Origin: Devosia sp.
GTDB taxonomy: Bacteria > Pseudomonadota > Alphaproteobacteria > Rhizobiales > Devosiaceae
Assembly: GCF_024707125.1 (NCBI RefSeq)
Contig: NZ_JANQAH010000001.1
Span: 34,909-98,908 of the forward strand
Reading direction: 5' to 3'
Length of the DNA: 64,000 nucleotides
The notes under the pieces are model-generated. The model was not told the DNA's origin and made no database searches. It was given only the letters and a program-made list of their open reading frames with translations. Below are positions 8,625-18,341 of this stretch, one piece after another. The position numbers and the translations under genes are program-made. Positions within the stretch are counted from its first letter, which is position 1. Each line of letters opens with the position of its first letter.

Positions 8625-8780
8625 TTAGGCCGCCGGCATGGCGATGCTGTAAATGATGTAGATGACCACCAGAGCGATCACGACACCGATCAGCGACATG
8701 GCAAGCACACGCGAATTCATTTTGCGTGAGTTGGCCTGACGCAGTTCGGTCGCACTCTTGTGGGGATCGTAGGTTTTCAT
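8625..8780 (-). CDS. 51-residue single-pass membrane protein
   Basis: A short frame of 51 codons. The first 20 residues are polar and basic (MKTYDPHKSATELRQANSRK), followed by one hydrophobic helix of about 22 residues (VLAMSLIGVVIALVVIYIIYSI). GGGAGAG lies 4-5 bases before the ATG, a convincing ribosome site. It converges with the GGDEF gene, the stops being 2 bases apart. Its function is unknown. The polar N-terminus followed by a C-terminal helix suggests a small inner-membrane peptide that could bind a larger membrane protein. Confidence 0.6.
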   Translation of the reverse strand: MKTYDPHKSATELRQANSRKMNSRVLAMSLIGVVIALVVIYIIYSIAMPAA

Positions 8781-8903
8781 AACGCTCTCCCGAAAAGCCC
8801 CTCGAATCCAACGTTTGCGGGTCGGCAGAGTTCCGTGGCGGGGGCTTGACGCGGCGAACGGGCCGACCGACCTTTCGGCATGTTCAGACCAGAGTCCTCA
8901 ATT

Positions 8904-10613
8904 ATGACCACCCCTGCCCTCCTCACCCGCATGATCACGGCCGGACAGGGCAAGGAACCGGCAGACCTCGTCATCCGCAATGTGGGTATGCTCGACGTCA
9001 TCACCGGCACCGTCACCACCACTGACATCGCCGTCGTCGCTGACCGCATCGTGGGCACGCACGCCCGCTACGAGGGCAAAACCGAGATCGACGGCACCGG
9101 CCGGTTCGCCGTTCCGGGCTTCATCGATACCCATCTCCACATCGAATCCTCGCTGGTAACCCCGCTGGAATTCGATCGCTGCGTGCTGCCACACGGCGTA
9201 ACGACGGTGCTTTGCGATCCGCACGAAATCGCCAATGTGCTTGGCGCCGAGGGCATCCGCTATTTCCTCGACAGCGCCGAGCGCACCATCATGGATGTGC
9301 GCGTCAACCTCTCCTCCTGCGTGCCCGCAACTCCGTTCGAAACCGCCGGTGCCCAGCTTAAAGTGGAAGACCTGCTGCCCTTCCGCAGCCACCCCAAAGT
9401 GCTGGGCCTTGCGGAGATGATGAACTTTCCGGGCGTCCTCAACGCCGATCCCGGAATTCTCGCCAAACTCGTCGCCTTCCAGGGCGACCACATCGACGGC
9501 CACGCCCCACTCCTTCTCGGCCAAGGCCTCAACGGCTATCTCGCCGCCGGCATCCGCACCGACCACGAGGCCACCAGCGCCGCCGAAGCCCGCGAAAAGC
9601 TGGCCAAGGGCATGGCCATCCTCATCCGCGAAGGCTCGGTCTCCAAGGATTTGAAGGCCCTCGCCGAAATCCTCGACGAAAACACCTCGGCCTTCGTCGC
9701 CCTTTGCACTGACGATCGCAATCCCCTCGACATCGCCGAGGAAGGCCATCTCGACAGCTCCATCCGCCGCCTCATCGCCATGGGTCGCCCGCTGCACCAC
9801 GTTTATCGCGCCGCCAGCCACTCGGCCGCCCGCATCTTCGGCCTCCGGGACCGCGGTCTCCTCGGCCCCGGCTGGCGCGCCGACATCGCCATCGTCGACA
9901 GCCTTGAGGACTGCCGCGTCTCCGACGTCATCGCTGCCGGCCGCGTGGTCACCCCCGCACTGTTCGAAACCCGCGGCACGGTCGCTCCCGTCGGCCTGAC
10001 CTCGGTCAAGGCAAAGCCTGTCACCGCCGAAGCCTTCATCACCGAACCCAAACCCGGTCAGAACCGAGTCCCAGTCATCGGCGTAAAGCCCGGCCTGATC
10101 CTCACCTTCCGCGAGGAAGCAACCCTGGCCTCGACCGAGAACGGCCTGCAACCAGACACCGACGCCGACGTCATCAAGGTCGCTGTCATCGAGCGTCACG
10201 GCAAAAACGGCAATATCGGCCGGTCCTTCGTCACCGGCTTCGGCCTCAAGCGCGGCGCCATCGCCTCCTCCGTCGGCCACGACAGCCACAACATCACCGT
10301 GGTCGGCGCCACCGACGAAGATATGGCCGTCGCCGTCAATCGCTTGATCGAGCTCGGCGGCGGGTTCGTCACCGCCGATGGCGGCAAGGTCACAGCCGAA
10401 TTGGCCCTCCCCATTGCCGGCCTCATGAGTCTCAAGAGCTTCGAAGACGTCGCCCACGACCTCCACCACCTGCGCGATGCCGCCAAGGCGCTAGACTGCG
10501 TCCTGCCCGAACCCTTCCTGCAGGTCGCCTTCCTCGCCCTCCCTGTCATCCCACATCTGAAAATGACCGATCGCGGCCTCTTCGACGTCGACAAATTCGA
10601 CTTTGTGAGCTGA
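8904..10613 (+). CDS. ade: Adenine deaminase
   Basis: 569 residues of the amidohydrolase superfamily. It deaminates adenine to hypoxanthine, which feeds the xanthine dehydrogenase encoded further along. Metal and substrate motifs visible are HLHIESS near residue 77, DPHEIANV, DGHAPLL, a DHE in the middle, and CTDDRNPLDI. The C-terminal half has the Ade-specific GHDSHN motif. The ATG at 8904 aligns with the usual N-terminus (start of LLTRMITAGQGKEPADLVI); an upstream ATG at 8880 in frame has no better ribosome site. The CocE-type hydrolase begins 3 bases after the stop and is probably co-transcribed. Confidence 0.93.
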   Translation: MTTPALLTRMITAGQGKEPADLVIRNVGMLDVITGTVTTTDIAVVADRIVGTHARYEGKTEIDGTGRFAVPGFIDTHLHIESSLVTPLEFDRCVLPHGVTTVLCDPHEIANVLGAEGIRYFLDSAERTIMDVRVNLSSCVPATPFETAGAQLKVEDLLPFRSHPKVLGLAEMMNFPGVLNADPGILAKLVAFQGDHIDGHAPLLLGQGLNGYLAAGIRTDHEATSAAEAREKLAKGMAILIREGSVSKDLKALAEILDENTSAFVALCTDDRNPLDIAEEGHLDSSIRRLIAMGRPLHHVYRAASHSAARIFGLRDRGLLGPGWRADIAIVDSLEDCRVSDVIAAGRVVTPALFETRGTVAPVGLTSVKAKPVTAEAFITEPKPGQNRVPVIGVKPGLILTFREEATLASTENGLQPDTDADVIKVAVIERHGKNGNIGRSFVTGFGLKRGAIASSVGHDSHNITVVGATDEDMAVAVNRLIELGGGFVTADGGKVTAELALPIAGLMSLKSFEDVAHDLHHLRDAAKALDCVLPEPFLQVAFLALPVIPHLKMTDRGLFDVDKFDFVS

Positions 10614-10616
10614 CCC

Positions 10617-12245
10617 ATGAGCCTGTCCTCGCTCTATCTCGCCTGGGTCGAAGACCTGCCTCCCCGGCTAAACGGCGTGAAGAAAACGCGCGGACTGTCC
10701 CTCACCATGGATGACGGCGTCATCCTCAAGACCGACCACTATGCTCCGCGTGCCGACGGCCCCCACCCGACCATCCTGATGCGCCTGCCCTACGGCCGGC
10801 GCGGTTTCAGCGCCATTTGCGAGGCCTATGCCGAGCGCGGCTTCCACGTCGTCATCCAGGCTTGCCGCGGCACCGAACGTTCGGGCGGCGAATTCGACCC
10901 CTTTGCCAATGAGCGCGCCGACGGCCTCGCCACGCTCAAATGGATCAAGGAGCAACCCTGGTTCGACGGCCGCATCGGCCTCACCGGCCCCAGCTATCTC
11001 GGCTATGCCCAATGGGCCATTTCCGACGCCCTGCCGCCGGTCGCCGCCATGGCCACCAAGGTGACGACCTCCAACTTCCGGCCCGTCGTCTTCCCCTCCG
11101 GCGCGTTCCACCTTAACCTCTGGCTAAGCTGGGTGCAGGTCATCGAAGGTCTACGCGGCCGCCCGCTGGCCACGGCCGCCCGCATGTTCTCCGGCGATAT
11201 CGAGCGCCGCACCGATCGCGCCGCCGGCGCGCTGCCATTGATCGAGGCCGACAAGATCGCCGTAGGCCACAAGATCGGCTTCTGGCGCCACTGGTTCGAA
11301 CACGCCATCGGCAATGACGACTTCTGGAAAGAGATCGACCACAGCCATCGCCTGTCAAAGACAACACCGCCGGTGCATTTCATCTCCGGCTGGTACGACT
11401 TCATGCTCGATCCCCTCCTCGCCGATTACCAGCGGCTGGTCGAGCTTGGGCACACACCCTACCTCACCATCGGCACCTGGTTTCACATCGCCGAGGAATT
11501 GCAGCGCGACAATCTCAGCGAAACCCTGACCTGGATGCGCGCCAAGCTCCTCGGCGACACAACTGGCCTCCGCAAGAACCCGGTTCGTATCCACATTTCG
11601 GGGAAGGACGAATGGCATGAATTCGAGCGCTACCCTCCGGGCCCACCCGCGCCGATCAACCTGAGCATCGGCCCAGACCGCCAATTGCTGGATGGCGGCA
11701 ACACTACTACCGGCAGCGATAGCTATCGCTACGACCCAAGCGACCCCACGCCCAATCTAGGCGGCGCCATCTTCGCCTTTACCGGCGCTGGCGCCCAGGA
11801 CAATGCGCCGCTCGAAGCCCGCTCGGACGTTCTCACCTATACCGGCCCCGCGCTTCTGAAACCGCTGACCATCATCGGCCAGTGCCAGGTGCGCCTCCGC
11901 GCCCGCGCCAGCCTGCCCCACGCCGACTTCTTCGTGCGTCTCTCCGATGTCGACCCCAATGGTGCCTCGACCAATATCTGCGATGGCTTCCTCCGCGTCA
12001 CGCCGGAAACCAAAACCGAAGCCGACGGCAGCTGGACGCTCACCTTCCCCCTCCACGCCACAGCCCATAGCTTCCTCGCCGGCCATCGCCTGCGCCTGCT
12101 AATCGCCTCCGGCGCCCATCCTCGCTACGCTCGCAATCCCGGCACCGGCGAGCCCATCAGCACCGCCAAGACGCTGCTCGCCAATGACATCGAGATTCTC
12201 CACGAGGGCACCGGCATCACCCTGCCCACCCACGAACTAATCTGA
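10617..12245 (+). CDS. CocE/NonD family hydrolase (X-Pro dipeptidyl-peptidase-like)
   Basis: 542 residues: an N-terminal alpha/beta-hydrolase domain and a C-terminal jelly-roll domain (from about residue 340) as in cocaine esterase and S15 peptidases. The nucleophile Ser lies in GPSYLG, and a candidate Asp is in SGWYDFMLDP. A His follows in TWFHIAEE, completing a plausible triad. No signal peptide, so cytoplasmic. The substrate is unknown: family members cleave amide or ester bonds of acylated compounds. It follows ade by 3 bases, so a link to salvage of modified purines is conceivable but unproven. Confidence 0.85.
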   Translation: MSLSSLYLAWVEDLPPRLNGVKKTRGLSLTMDDGVILKTDHYAPRADGPHPTILMRLPYGRRGFSAICEAYAERGFHVVIQACRGTERSGGEFDPFANERADGLATLKWIKEQPWFDGRIGLTGPSYLGYAQWAISDALPPVAAMATKVTTSNFRPVVFPSGAFHLNLWLSWVQVIEGLRGRPLATAARMFSGDIERRTDRAAGALPLIEADKIAVGHKIGFWRHWFEHAIGNDDFWKEIDHSHRLSKTTPPVHFISGWYDFMLDPLLADYQRLVELGHTPYLTIGTWFHIAEELQRDNLSETLTWMRAKLLGDTTGLRKNPVRIHISGKDEWHEFERYPPGPPAPINLSIGPDRQLLDGGNTTTGSDSYRYDPSDPTPNLGGAIFAFTGAGAQDNAPLEARSDVLTYTGPALLKPLTIIGQCQVRLRARASLPHADFFVRLSDVDPNGASTNICDGFLRVTPETKTEADGSWTLTFPLHATAHSFLAGHRLRLLIASGAHPRYARNPGTGEPISTAKTLLANDIEILHEGTGITLPTHELI

Positions 12246-12303
12246 CATTGACGATCAGCATTTAATCCCTTAGTGCCGCTGGAGCATTTGAGGGAGCCCG
12301 ACC

Positions 12304-13065
12304 ATGGCGGAAGAAAAGTCCGTATTGCAGCCGACCAGCGACGAAGCCCGGCGCCAGGCCAAAACCCTGCTCCGCTCGGCCCGCTATGGCGCGCTGGCAA
12401 CGCTCGATCCGCAAACCGGTGCTCCACAAGTCACCCGCGTCGGCGTCTCCACCGATTTCGACGGCGCCCCGGTCCTCCTGATCTCGGGCCTCGCCGCCCA
12501 CTTCCCGGCCCTCAAGGCGGATGGCCGCTGCTCACTGCTGCTCGGCGAAACTGGCAAGGGCGATCCCCTCGCCCACCCGCGCATTTCTATCGCCGCCGAA
12601 GCCAAAATCCTCGAGCGAGACGATCCCGATAGCCAGCGCATCGCCGCGCGCTATCTCGCCCATCAGCCCAAGGCGAAGCTCTATGCCGAACTGGGCGATT
12701 TCCGTTTCGTGCGCTTGGAGCCGCGCTCGGCCAGCCTCAATGGCGGCTTCGGCAAGGCCTTCGCCCTCACTGCCGAAGACCTGCTTTCCAACGGCGACCC
12801 CGCTCTCGCCGCGGCCGAAGGCAATGCCGTGGATCACATGAACGAAGACCATTTTGAGGCCGTCGACCTCTACGCCCGCCACTACGCCAAGGCGCCATCG
12901 GGCAAATGGGTCCTCACCGGCATCGACGCCGAGGGCATCGACATCGCCGATGGCGACGATGTCAGGCGCATCTTCTTTGAAAAGCCGATCACCGTCCCGC
13001 AGGACATGCACATCGTCTTGGTCCAGATGGCCCGCGCCGCGCGCGTCGCCTTCATGGAAGTCTGA
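12304..13065 (+). CDS. HugZ-like heme-utilisation/pyridoxamine oxidase-fold protein
   Basis: 253 residues. The N-terminal half (about 1-160) is an FMN-binding split-barrel fold of the PNPOx type (YGALATLDPQTGAPQVTRV). The C-terminal part (about 170-253) is a DUF2470-like domain containing AVDHMNEDHFEAVDLYARHY. This domain pair occurs in HugZ-type proteins linked to heme iron use, although heme oxygenase activity is not proven for all members. GAGGGAG precedes the ATG. No heme transport genes are nearby. Confidence 0.8.
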   Translation: MAEEKSVLQPTSDEARRQAKTLLRSARYGALATLDPQTGAPQVTRVGVSTDFDGAPVLLISGLAAHFPALKADGRCSLLLGETGKGDPLAHPRISIAAEAKILERDDPDSQRIAARYLAHQPKAKLYAELGDFRFVRLEPRSASLNGGFGKAFALTAEDLLSNGDPALAAAEGNAVDHMNEDHFEAVDLYARHYAKAPSGKWVLTGIDAEGIDIADGDDVRRIFFEKPITVPQDMHIVLVQMARAARVAFMEV

Positions 13066-13122
13066 CCTAGCCAACCAGATGACGCCAAACTAAATTTGCC
13101 CCGCTATATCTGGGGGCAAATC

Positions 13123-13476
13123 ATGTCATCGTTTGGAAACGCAAGCGCGCCGGCCAAATTCCGGTGCGACTTCGGGCTTGTTGAGACCATCGGGCAAGTC
13201 ATTATCTGGGTTCTGCTGACCATCGTCACGCTCGGCTTGGCCCTGCTGGTTTTTCCTTATTACTTCAACAAAGCCGTGCTCAACCGCACCGAAGTCATCG
13301 ACGCCAGCGGCCGGGCCATTGGCAAGCTCGACTGCCAGTTCAATCTCGGCTCATCCATCGGCCACGCAATCATCTGGTTCTTGCTGATCGTCGTGACGCT
13401 AGGCATTGCAGCATTCTTCTACGCCTACAGAATTCTTCGCGTCCTGCTGAACGACACGCGTATCGTCTACTACTGA
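13123..13476 (+). CDS. Small membrane protein with internal duplication
   Basis: 117 residues built from two similar halves, each a short beta-like stretch followed by a hydrophobic helix: FGLVETIGQVIIWVLLTIVT then FNLGSSIGHAIIWFLLIVVT. I do not recognise the family with confidence; DUF6693- or DUF898-like proteins have this look. The start at 13123 has TGGGGG 7 bases upstream; an upstream in-frame ATG at 13096 lacks a site. It is followed by a strong terminator shared with the converging glcB gene. Confidence 0.65.
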   Translation: MSSFGNASAPAKFRCDFGLVETIGQVIIWVLLTIVTLGLALLVFPYYFNKAVLNRTEVIDASGRAIGKLDCQFNLGSSIGHAIIWFLLIVVTLGIAAFFYAYRILRVLLNDTRIVYY

Positions 13477-13487
13477 TCCCACAAACG

Positions 13488-13513
13488 AAAATCCCCGCTT
13501 TCGCGGGGATTTT
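13488..13513. terminator. Bidirectional rho-independent terminator
   Basis: AAAATCCCCGC-TTT-GCGGGGATTTT-like stem (about 11 bp with the A/T ends) lying between the convergent stops of the small membrane protein (13476) and glcB (13525). T-runs follow the stem on both strands. Confidence 0.85.
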
Positions 13514-13524
13514 GTGTCTGCAAC

Positions 13525-15687
13525 CTACTTCGCGTCGCGCGCCTTCACCTTGCGGCGTGCGGCGTGGAGAAGTGGCTCGGTATAGCCACTGGGCTGGTCC
13601 GCCCCCTTGAGTGCCAGATCCAGCGCCGCCTGGAACGCCACCGACTGATAGTTCTCCGACATCGGCCGATAGATCGGATCGCCTTCGTTCTGCTGGTCGA
13701 CGATGACAGCCATGCGCTCGAACGTCGACGTCACCTCGTCTCGGCTCACCAGCCCATGGCGCAGCCAATTGGCCACCGCCTGCGAAGAGATGCGGCACGT
13801 CGCCCGGTCTTCCATCAGGCCGACATTGTTGATGTCGGGCACCTTGGAACAGCCAACGCCCTGCTGCACCCAGCGCACCACATAGCCCAGAATGCCTTGC
13901 GCATTGTTTTCGAGTTCGCGCGTGATTTCCTCGCGGCTTAGCGAATAAGGCGCCTGCACCGGCATGGAGAAAAGCTCGGATAGTCCCGGCACAGCCTGGT
14001 TGTGGCGGCGCGACTGCGCTTCGAACACATTGACCTGATGATAGTGCAGCGCATGCAGCGTCGCGGCCGTCGGCGATGGCACCCAGGCGGTGTTGGCGCC
14101 CGCATTGGGATGACCGATCTTGGCATCAAGCATCGCGGCCATATCGTCCGGTCGCGCCCACATGCCCTTGCCGATCTGCGCCTTACCCGAAAAACCGCAG
14201 GCAAGCCCGATCAGCACGTTGCGGTCTTCGTAAGACGAAATCCAGCGCTCGGACTTGATCTCATCCTTGCGCAGCACAGCGCCCGCTTCCATAGAGGTAT
14301 GGATTTCGTCGCCAGTACGATCGAGGAAACCGGTATTGATGAAGAAGACGCGGCTACGCGCTTCATAGATCGCAGCCTTGAGATTGGCCGAGGTGCGACG
14401 CTCCTCGTCCATAATGCCGATCTTGATCGTGTTCGGCTTGAGCCCCAGGAAAGCTTCCACCGAAGCGAAAATGGCGCAGGCAAAGGCGACTTCTTCCGGC
14501 CCATGCATCTTGGGCTTCACAACGTAGATCGCGCCGGTCCGCGAATTGTTGCCCTTGTCGTGCAGCGCGCAAAGCGCCGTCACGGCGGCATCCATCAAGC
14601 CCTCGCCCACCGGCTTGCCATCGAGCAGCACCGCGTCGGTCGTCATCAGGTGCCCGACATTGCGCACCAGCAGCAGCGAGCGCCCCTTGAGCACCAGCGG
14701 CTGACCGTTAACGTCCTTGTAGGTCCGATCGGCCTTGAGGCGGCGCGTAACAGTCTGGCCGCCCTTTTCAAACGTATCTTCCAGCGTGCCGTTGTTGAGG
14801 CCCAGCCAGTTGCGATAGACACCAACCTTGTCCTCGGCATCGACAGCCGCAACCGAGTCTTCGCAGTCCTGGATGGTCGTCAGCGCCGACTCGACGATGA
14901 CATCGGAAAGCCCCGCCTTGTGAGTCGAACCAATCGGGCTCTTCGGATCGATGACCAGAACGGCATGCAAGCCATTGTGGCGCAACACCAGCTCGCCACT
15001 ATCCTCGGTCCCACCATACCCCACAAAGGCGGACGGATCGCGCAGCCCCGTACGGCCCGCAGCAGTATCGACCTGCAGGTGACGAGTCTCTCCCTCCTTG
15101 ACCACATGGTAGCCGGTAACATCAGCATGGCTGCCGGTCGCCAGCGGGAAGCTCTGATCGAGGAACTGCGCAGCGCGCGCAACGACAGCTGCGCCGCGGG
15201 CCGGATTAAAACCCTTGCCCGGCGCCAGCTCACCGTCGCGCGAAATGGCATCCGTGCCATAAAGCGCATCATAGAGGCTGCCCCAGCGGGCATTGGCGGC
15301 GTTCAGCGCATAGCGAGCATTGGAAACCGGCACAACGAGCTGCGGCCCACAAATGCTCGAAATCTCGGGATCGAGATTCTCCGTCTCGATCGTGAAATCA
15401 CCAGGCTCGGCAACGAGATAGCCGATCTCCCTCAGGAAGAATTCATAACCCTGCGGGTTGTTGGTGACCGGACCATATTTGTGGTGCCACTCGTCGATCT
15501 GGCTTTGCAGATCGTCACGCTTGGCCAGGAGCCGCGCATTGGTCGCGGTATGCGCACGCAGCAGATTCGCAAAGCCGTCCCAAAACTGATCTGCAGAAAT
15601 GGAGAGCCCCTTGAGCGCTTCTTTTTCTACGAAATCCACCAGCAGAGGGTGCAGGGAAAGGCCGGATTTCGTCAGATAGGTGCTCAT
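13525..15687 (-). CDS. glcB: Malate synthase G
   Basis: 720 residues, the normal length of the monomeric G isoform. It condenses glyoxylate with acetyl-CoA to malate. Conserved stretches include [17 protein letters not shown] (Asp and Arg near the active site), the [18 protein letters not shown] region and GKGMWA. It lies 57 bases downstream of guaD on the same strand and ends at a terminator, so it may be the last gene of the purine operon. That would make sense, because the AllA reaction releases glyoxylate. GGACCCCC before the ATG gives a weak ribosome site. Confidence 0.95.
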   Translation of the reverse strand: MSTYLTKSGLSLHPLLVDFVEKEALKGLSISADQFWDGFANLLRAHTATNARLLAKRDDLQSQIDEWHHKYGPVTNNPQGYEFFLREIGYLVAEPGDFTIETENLDPEISSICGPQLVVPVSNARYALNAANARWGSLYDALYGTDAISRDGELAPGKGFNPARGAAVVARAAQFLDQSFPLATGSHADVTGYHVVKEGETRHLQVDTAAGRTGLRDPSAFVGYGGTEDSGELVLRHNGLHAVLVIDPKSPIGSTHKAGLSDVIVESALTTIQDCEDSVAAVDAEDKVGVYRNWLGLNNGTLEDTFEKGGQTVTRRLKADRTYKDVNGQPLVLKGRSLLLVRNVGHLMTTDAVLLDGKPVGEGLMDAAVTALCALHDKGNNSRTGAIYVVKPKMHGPEEVAFACAIFASVEAFLGLKPNTIKIGIMDEERRTSANLKAAIYEARSRVFFINTGFLDRTGDEIHTSMEAGAVLRKDEIKSERWISSYEDRNVLIGLACGFSGKAQIGKGMWARPDDMAAMLDAKIGHPNAGANTAWVPSPTAATLHALHYHQVNVFEAQSRRHNQAVPGLSELFSMPVQAPYSLSREEITRELENNAQGILGYVVRWVQQGVGCSKVPDINNVGLMEDRATCRISSQAVANWLRHGLVSRDEVTSTFERMAVIVDQQNEGDPIYRPMSENYQSVAFQAALDLALKGADQPSGYTEPLLHAARRKVKARDAK

Positions 15688-15744
15688 GCCAGGGGGTCCT
15701 AACGATAACAGTTTGGCGACAGCTTTAGGCCATCGCGGCCTGCC

Positions 15745-17046
15745 TCACAACCCGCCTAAAGTTGACTTCGCCCTTGCGCCAGCAACATAGACCTCGGCAA
15801 TGGCGCGGTCGTCGCCAAGCGTTTGCAGAAGGAACAATTCCTCAACCAGCGTCTCGACCGTTGCCATGCGCATCCGCATGGTCGGCGTCGCCCGCGCATC
15901 GAGCACGACGAGGTCCGCAGCCCGCCCCGGCGCCACGCTCCCGATCGTATCGGCCAGCCCCAGCGCCTCGGCATTGCCGCGCGTCGCGAGGTGGAACGAG
16001 GCAAGCGGATTGAAGCGCTGCCCGCGCAGCTGCAGCACCTTGAAGGCCTCATCCATGGTTTTGAGCATGGAGAAACTGGTGCCCGCGCCAATATCGGTCG
16101 CAAGCCCGATCCGCACCCCTTGCTTCACCATCCGGTCGCGATCAAACAGGCCCGAACCGAGGAAGAGGTTCGACGTCGGGCAAAACACTGCCACAGCCCT
16201 AGCATTGGCAATCGCCGCCGTCTCACGATGGTTGAGATGAATGGAATGACCGAGCAGCGTCCGTTCGGTCAGCAGGCCGTAGTGCTCGTAGATACCCGTA
16301 TAGTCCGGAGCATCCGGATAGAGCTCCATGGAATAGGAAATCTCGGCGTCATTTTCGCTGAGATGCGTCTGCACATGGCAATCGCCGTGCTCGGCCACCA
16401 GCGCCTGCGCCATTTCCATCTGCTCGGGCGTCGAGGTGATCGCGAACCGGGGCGAGATGGCATAGAGGCCCCTGCCCCTTTTGTGCCAGCGCGCGATCAA
16501 CGCCTTGCTGTCGTCATAGCTCGATTGCGCCGTATCCAGCAGGTCTTCGGGCGCATTGCGATCCATCATCACCTTGCCGCCGACCATCAGCATATTGCGC
16601 CGCTGCGCCTCGGCAAAGAAGGCGTCGACAGAGCGCGGATGACTGGAGCAATAGGCGACAGCCGTGGTCGTGCCATGCCGGATCAGCGCATCATAGAAAT
16701 CAACGGCCACGGCATCGGCATGCCCCTGCTGGGAAAACTTCTGCTCTTCCACAAAGGTGTAGGTATTGAGCCACTCCAGCAGCGACCCGGCATAGGAGGC
16801 CATCATCTGGCTCTGCACATAGTGCAGGTGCATGTCGATGAAACCGGCCATGATCAAGTTCGGCCGATGGTCGATGACCACCGCGCCCGCCCTGTCCGCC
16901 CCAGCAAAATCACCGACGGCGACAATGACGCCATCCTCGATACTGACGGCGCCATCATCGAGATAAAGATAGCTCTCGCTATCCTCGATGCTTTCGGGCG
17001 CGCGCGAAAAACTCAACACGCGACCACGAAGAATAGTGCGGCTCAT
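15745..17046 (-). CDS. guaD: Guanine deaminase
   Basis: 433 residues of the amidohydrolase family. It converts guanine to xanthine, the substrate of the adjacent xanthine dehydrogenase. Zinc ligands are seen in DMHLHY, HTQ/HLSEND (HVQTHLSENDAE), LGHSIHL and ATDIGAGTSFSM, all typical of GuaD. The ATG at 17046 overlaps the puuD stop as ATGA, so this start was preferred to the upstream one at 17070. It is transcribed with puuD. Confidence 0.93.
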   Translation of the reverse strand: MSRTILRGRVLSFSRAPESIEDSESYLYLDDGAVSIEDGVIVAVGDFAGADRAGAVVIDHRPNLIMAGFIDMHLHYVQSQMMASYAGSLLEWLNTYTFVEEQKFSQQGHADAVAVDFYDALIRHGTTTAVAYCSSHPRSVDAFFAEAQRRNMLMVGGKVMMDRNAPEDLLDTAQSSYDDSKALIARWHKRGRGLYAISPRFAITSTPEQMEMAQALVAEHGDCHVQTHLSENDAEISYSMELYPDAPDYTGIYEHYGLLTERTLLGHSIHLNHRETAAIANARAVAVFCPTSNLFLGSGLFDRDRMVKQGVRIGLATDIGAGTSFSMLKTMDEAFKVLQLRGQRFNPLASFHLATRGNAEALGLADTIGSVAPGRAADLVVLDARATPTMRMRMATVETLVEELFLLQTLGDDRAIAEVYVAGARAKSTLGGL

Positions 17047-18269
17047 GAGCGCGAACCCTCGCGGAACCACTCGACCAGCAGCGCCCGCTCCTCGGCCGTC
17101 ATCTCGGTGACATTGCCCGGCGGCATGGCATGGGCATAGCCCGCCTGCATGACGATGTCCTTGGCATGGTTGGCGATCGCAACATCATTATCGAGAATGA
17201 CGTTCTTGGGCGCCTCGAACACACCTGGCCAGGCCGGCTCCGCCGTATGGCACATGGCGCAGCGCGTCTGCACGGTCAGGCTCGCCGAAGCAAAGTGCTC
17301 CGTCGCCATGAAGCGCTCGCCCGTCGCGCTGGCCAACGTCTCGGTATCGAGACCCGGCAGCTTCGGCGCCGTCGACAGCCATGCGATCACCAGAAACAGG
17401 ATGACCGCCACGCCCCAGGTCCAGTGCGGATTGCCCTTCCTTGCATGGCGCGTGTTGAAATAGTGCCGGATGACCACACCGACGAGGAAGATCAGCGAGG
17501 CAATGATCCAGTTCCACTGCGTGGCGAACGCCAGCGGATAGTGGGACGAGAGCATGAAGAAAATAACGGGCAGCGTCAGGTAGTTGTTGTGCAGCGAGCG
17601 CTGCTTGGCGATCTTGCCATATTTGGCATCGGGCACCTTGCCCGCCTTGAGGTCGCCCACCACGATCTTCTGGTTGGGAATGATGATCATGGCCACGTTT
17701 GCCGCCATGATGGTCGCGGTAAACGCGCCCATATGCAGCATGGCCGCGCGCCCGGTGAAAAGCTGCGTATAGCCCCAGCTCGCCGCCACCAGGATAGCGA
17801 ACAACACCAGCATCAGCCCGGTCGTCGATTGCCCAATAGGCGACTTGCAGAGCGCATCATAAAGCACCCAGCCCAGCACGATCGACCCAATCGAAAGCAG
17901 GATCGCACCCCAGCTCGGAATATCGAGCACATTGCGATCAACGAGATAGAGATCGGCGCCAACATAATAGATCAGCGCCAGCAGCATCGCGCCGCTCATC
18001 CAGGTCCAATAGCTTTCCCATTTGAACCAGGTCAGGTGCTCCGGAAGGAATTCCGGCGCCACCAGATATTTGTTGATGTGATAAAATCCGCCCCCATGCA
18101 CCTGCCATTCCTCGCCATGGGCGAGCGGCGGCAGGCTCGGGGTCTTGCGCAGGCCAAGATCGAGCGCGATGAAATAGAAAGACGAACCGATCCAGGCGAT
18201 AGCCGTGATCACGTGCAACCAGCGCACGGCGAACATCAGCCACTCGTAGAAAATTGCCAGATCGCCCAT
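17043..18269 (-). CDS. puuD: PuuD, membrane urate hydroxylase with cytochrome c domain
   Basis: 408 residues. About eight membrane helices precede a C-terminal cytochrome c domain with the heme motif CAMCH at residues 337-341 and an axial Met in AMPPGN near 382. PuuD oxidises urate to 5-hydroxyisourate and passes electrons to the respiratory chain rather than to oxygen as soluble uricase does. The next steps are encoded here by hiuH and the UraD domain. The start at 18269 has AGGA upstream. A terminator-like hairpin lies between this gene and the upstream BMP gene. Confidence 0.93.
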   Translation of the reverse strand: MGDLAIFYEWLMFAVRWLHVITAIAWIGSSFYFIALDLGLRKTPSLPPLAHGEEWQVHGGGFYHINKYLVAPEFLPEHLTWFKWESYWTWMSGAMLLALIYYVGADLYLVDRNVLDIPSWGAILLSIGSIVLGWVLYDALCKSPIGQSTTGLMLVLFAILVAASWGYTQLFTGRAAMLHMGAFTATIMAANVAMIIIPNQKIVVGDLKAGKVPDAKYGKIAKQRSLHNNYLTLPVIFFMLSSHYPLAFATQWNWIIASLIFLVGVVIRHYFNTRHARKGNPHWTWGVAVILFLVIAWLSTAPKLPGLDTETLASATGERFMATEHFASASLTVQTRCAMCHTAEPAWPGVFEAPKNVILDNDVAIANHAKDIVMQAGYAHAMPPGNVTEMTAEERALLVEWFREGSRS

Positions 18270-18290
18270 CGCCCCGTCCTCTTCAGTCGT

Positions 18291-18317
18291 GAAAAGGGGC
18301 GGGCGTGAGCCCGCCCC
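18291..18317 (-). terminator. Terminator or attenuator between BMP gene and puuD
   Basis: Perfect 9-bp stem GGGGCGGGC/GCCCGCCCC with a 4-base loop, followed on the minus strand by TTTT. It lies 25 bases after the BMP stop and before the puuD start, so it probably lowers read-through from the transporter genes into puuD-guaD. Confidence 0.7.
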
Positions 18318-18341
18318 CAAATGTCAGAATTCCGGCCGCAA

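Noticed and set aside
8898..10469. Long minus-strand frame opposite ade
   Set aside because: Low-complexity Gly/Asp/Glu composition typical of antisense frames in high-GC DNA; ade is unmistakable.
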